A stretch of 34,279 bases of DNA, from contig NZ_CAJTMT010000035.1 of assembly GCF_910577345.1 (NCBI RefSeq), positions 1 to 34,279 on the forward strand, in the 5' to 3' direction. The stretch is from an uncultured Duncaniella sp. (GTDB taxonomy: Bacteria; Bacteroidota; Bacteroidia; Bacteroidales; Muribaculaceae). Position numbers and translations under genes: made by a program. A model generated the notes under the pieces. The model was given only the letters and a program-made list of their open reading frames with translations, did no database searches and was not told the DNA's origin. Below, one piece after another: positions 32,868 to 34,279 of this stretch (positions are counted from its first letter, which is position 1; every line of letters starts with the position of its first letter).

Positions 32868-33383
32868 TCATTGACATTCCGTCTGCGCGGTCTGTGCCAG
32901 TCTTACTTTCTCTATAACACTGTCGTCCCATGGAATTCTTTCACCATTCTTATACATGTGATGCTTGTCTATGGCATAACCGTCACCAAGATACTTAAAT
33001 GATTTAGAGTCAGCATTTTGAACGACATACCGCGTGATATATGTGGCATCGTCACAATCTTCAAAACCGGGCAAAAAATCTACCGTCCGGAGTGAAATAG
33101 GAAAATACACTTGATTTTTATCTTTTGCATAATCGTTACCTTTTGCAATTAAAAATGTCGCAACGTCCACTTCCAATGGACTATTATACTTAATCGCACA
33201 CGAACAATTATTTTCCGTAGTTCCGTAGATTGATCCTTCAATCCGATAATAATACTCATCACGCTCGCCATCTTCAAGCGAAACCCACTGAGCAACATCT
33301 CGAACATCATTATAACCTCCATGTGTACAGCTACTGAAAATTAGAATCATTGCTGTAATTATATTAATTTGCTTTATTTCCAT
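32868..33383 (-). CDS. DKNYY-like lipoprotein, candidate immunity protein
   Basis: A 171-aa predicted lipoprotein. A hydrophobic signal ends IFSSC with Cys19 as the lipidation site. The mature part carries two DKN-type motifs, YAKDKNQVYF (85-94) and YAIDKHHMYKNGERI (136-150), the spacing and sequence seen in DKNYY-family proteins of unknown function. CxC (Cys60, Cys62) and Cys110 could form disulfides. The gene is AT-rich and starts 3 bases after the stop of the RHS-metzincin gene, so the two are surely co-transcribed. That position is where polymorphic-toxin loci keep the immunity gene, and membrane anchoring would place it in the compartment an incoming protease would attack. The immunity role is inference. 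Confidence 0.8.
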   Translation of the reverse strand: MEIKQINIITAMILIFSSCTHGGYNDVRDVAQWVSLEDGERDEYYYRIEGSIYGTTENNCSCAIKYNSPLEVDVATFLIAKGNDYAKDKNQVYFPISLRTVDFLPGFEDCDDATYITRYVVQNADSKSFKYLGDGYAIDKHHMYKNGERIPWDDSVIEKVRLAQTAQTECQ

Positions 33384-33386
33384 ATC

Positions 33387-34279
33387 TTAAAAATTTATTT
33401 TATTTTTTAATGTTATGAATGGCCAACGTCTTGAAAACATCATACTTCGCGACTTGGAATAACCTTGATTTAATTCTCCGTTATTGTAGGACCGTATAAT
33501 TGAATTTAATTGGTTTACATGAAGATGTCTATTATCATTTTTTGCTGCAAATCTTGTTTGGGTCATTAAATTATTACGTCTATTAGTTATTTGTAATTTA
33601 TTTCTTTTCTCATTTGGGTGATGCAGTCCGGCGGTATGTCCTAACTCATGTGCTATCGTACGATCATTTGTCCCATCTATAATCTGTTTTGCAATAGTTG
33701 TTCCGAATCTTATTGTCAATCCATTTGGGACAGCATCAGCAGCACTATTTAAATCATTAAACTCAGACTGGTCAACAATTGCGAAAACATGGTCTTTGTC
33801 GTTGACTTCATCGACACTGCTCACGGCACGAATATCTGTTGTCATGGACACACTGAAACCATTTCCACTGAATGTGAACACGTCTTCTATCTGTGAAGAA
33901 ATGGCATCCCGGACAGCTCCCATATCAAATTTCTCATTGCTCGCATTGTAGACCACTCCGGTAATTTTCATCATTATATGCAACTTATCATCCTCATCGC
34001 GATAGGAATATATGCTCCAATCCTCCCCATTCGGATCGATGTAGTTGATGGGATTTCCTGCGCAGTAGGCGTAGGGGCTCAGCCAGGGATATTTCTCGGC
34101 GAGGGGATCCCAGGTGGTGAAGGAGGCGAGGAGGGGGTTATAACGGCGGGCGAGGAAGTCGTATTCGTTCAGCCCGAAGAGGCGCAGGCGCTCGTTGCCA
34201 GCGTACAGGAAGGGCTGCTCAGTGGCTTCCCGCCACGGCTCACCGTAGGGGTAATAATTGGTCTGCTCAACTATCTTAC
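33387..34279 (-). CDS. RHS-core protein with C-terminal metzincin domain (5' end outside window)
   Basis: The frame is open from the window edge (first whole codon at 34277) to the stop at 33387, 296 residues. The first ~86 residues are the end of an RHS repeat-associated core: NYYPYGEPW, FLYAGNERL, LNEYDFLARRYNP, WDPLAEKYPWLSPYAYCAGNPINYIDPNGED. After DPNGED (ends 34020) a ~210-residue variable domain follows, with the metzincin zinc motif HELGHTAGLHH at 33650-33618 and a candidate Met-turn (NNLMTQ, Met codon 33566-33564). A short frame from 33983 is only an internal TTG in this gene, not a start. The domain is AT-rich while the RHS core is GC-rich. The expected role is a toxin tip released from an RHS shell; protease activity and target are inferred. 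Confidence 0.88.
   Translation of the reverse strand, partial: KIVEQTNYYPYGEPWREATEQPFLYAGNERLRLFGLNEYDFLARRYNPLLASFTTWDPLAEKYPWLSPYAYCAGNPINYIDPNGEDWSIYSYRDEDDKLHIMMKITGVVYNASNEKFDMGAVRDAISSQIEDVFTFSGNGFSVSMTTDIRAVSSVDEVNDKDHVFAIVDQSEFNDLNSAADAVPNGLTIRFGTTIAKQIIDGTNDRTIAHELGHTAGLHHPNEKRNKLQITNRRNNLMTQTRFAAKNDNRHLHVNQLNSIIRSYNNGELNQGYSKSRSMMFSRRWPFITLKNKINF

Noticed and set aside
33387..33983. A free-standing 198-aa metalloprotease gene
   Set aside because: The first codon is TTG and the frame continues upstream without a stop into the RHS core to the window edge, so this is the C-terminal part of a larger gene.
1..34279. tRNA, rRNA, insertion sequence or prophage genes
   Set aside because: I scanned the gaps for tRNA-like arms, rRNA blocks and transposase or integrase products and saw none. 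Short structured RNAs cannot be excluded by eye.

Overview
The window looks like a chromosomal segment of a Bacteroidales bacterium, most likely from the Muribaculaceae or a near relative. The evidence is the Bacteroidetes order of the division and cell-wall (dcw) cluster, Bacteroidetes-type promoter elements (TTTG at -33, TAnnTTTG at -7) with few Shine-Dalgarno sites, several lipoproteins, a PorZ-like propeller protein and a Bacteroidetes-style RHS protein. The family-level placement is inference. No tRNA, rRNA, CRISPR array, transposase or prophage gene was recognised.

Layout. Positions 1-761 hold no convincing gene but several hairpins and a 20-21 bp periodic, A-tract-rich tandem repeat just upstream of a promoter. 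Then come an M28 glutaminyl-cyclase-like lipoprotein (+), an OmpA-family lipoprotein (-), an EamA transporter (+) and a large tricorn-type protease (+). A 414-bp convergent gap (7249-7662) follows, with a terminator hairpin and a nested inverted-repeat element. From 23834 down to 7663 the minus strand carries the dcw cluster rsmH-ftsL-ftsI-murE-mraY-murD-ftsW-murG-murC-ftsQ-ftsA-ftsZ. These genes make and flip lipid II, polymerise and crosslink septal peptidoglycan, and build the Z-ring; mraZ, murF and ddl are absent here.

Divergent from rsmH is a plus-strand run: rdgB (nucleotide-pool sanitation), a PorZ-like two-propeller protein with a secretion-type C-terminal domain, an unrecognised 174-aa gene, and manA. 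It ends in a very strong convergent hairpin pair. The minus-strand run hpt-adk-xseB-pepO (purine salvage, adenylate kinase, exonuclease VII small subunit, M13 metallopeptidase lipoprotein) comes from the other side.

The right end is the most unusual part. The last ~260 bases encode, on the minus strand, the end of an RHS repeat-associated core. It continues in frame, without a start codon, into a ~210-residue AT-rich C-terminal domain carrying a metzincin zinc site (HELGHTAGLHH plus a downstream Met). Three bases after its stop begins a small DKNYY-like lipoprotein gene, also AT-rich. I interpret the pair as a polymorphic-toxin tip with a metzincin protease warhead and a candidate cognate lipoprotein immunity factor. 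The 5' part of the RHS gene lies outside the window.
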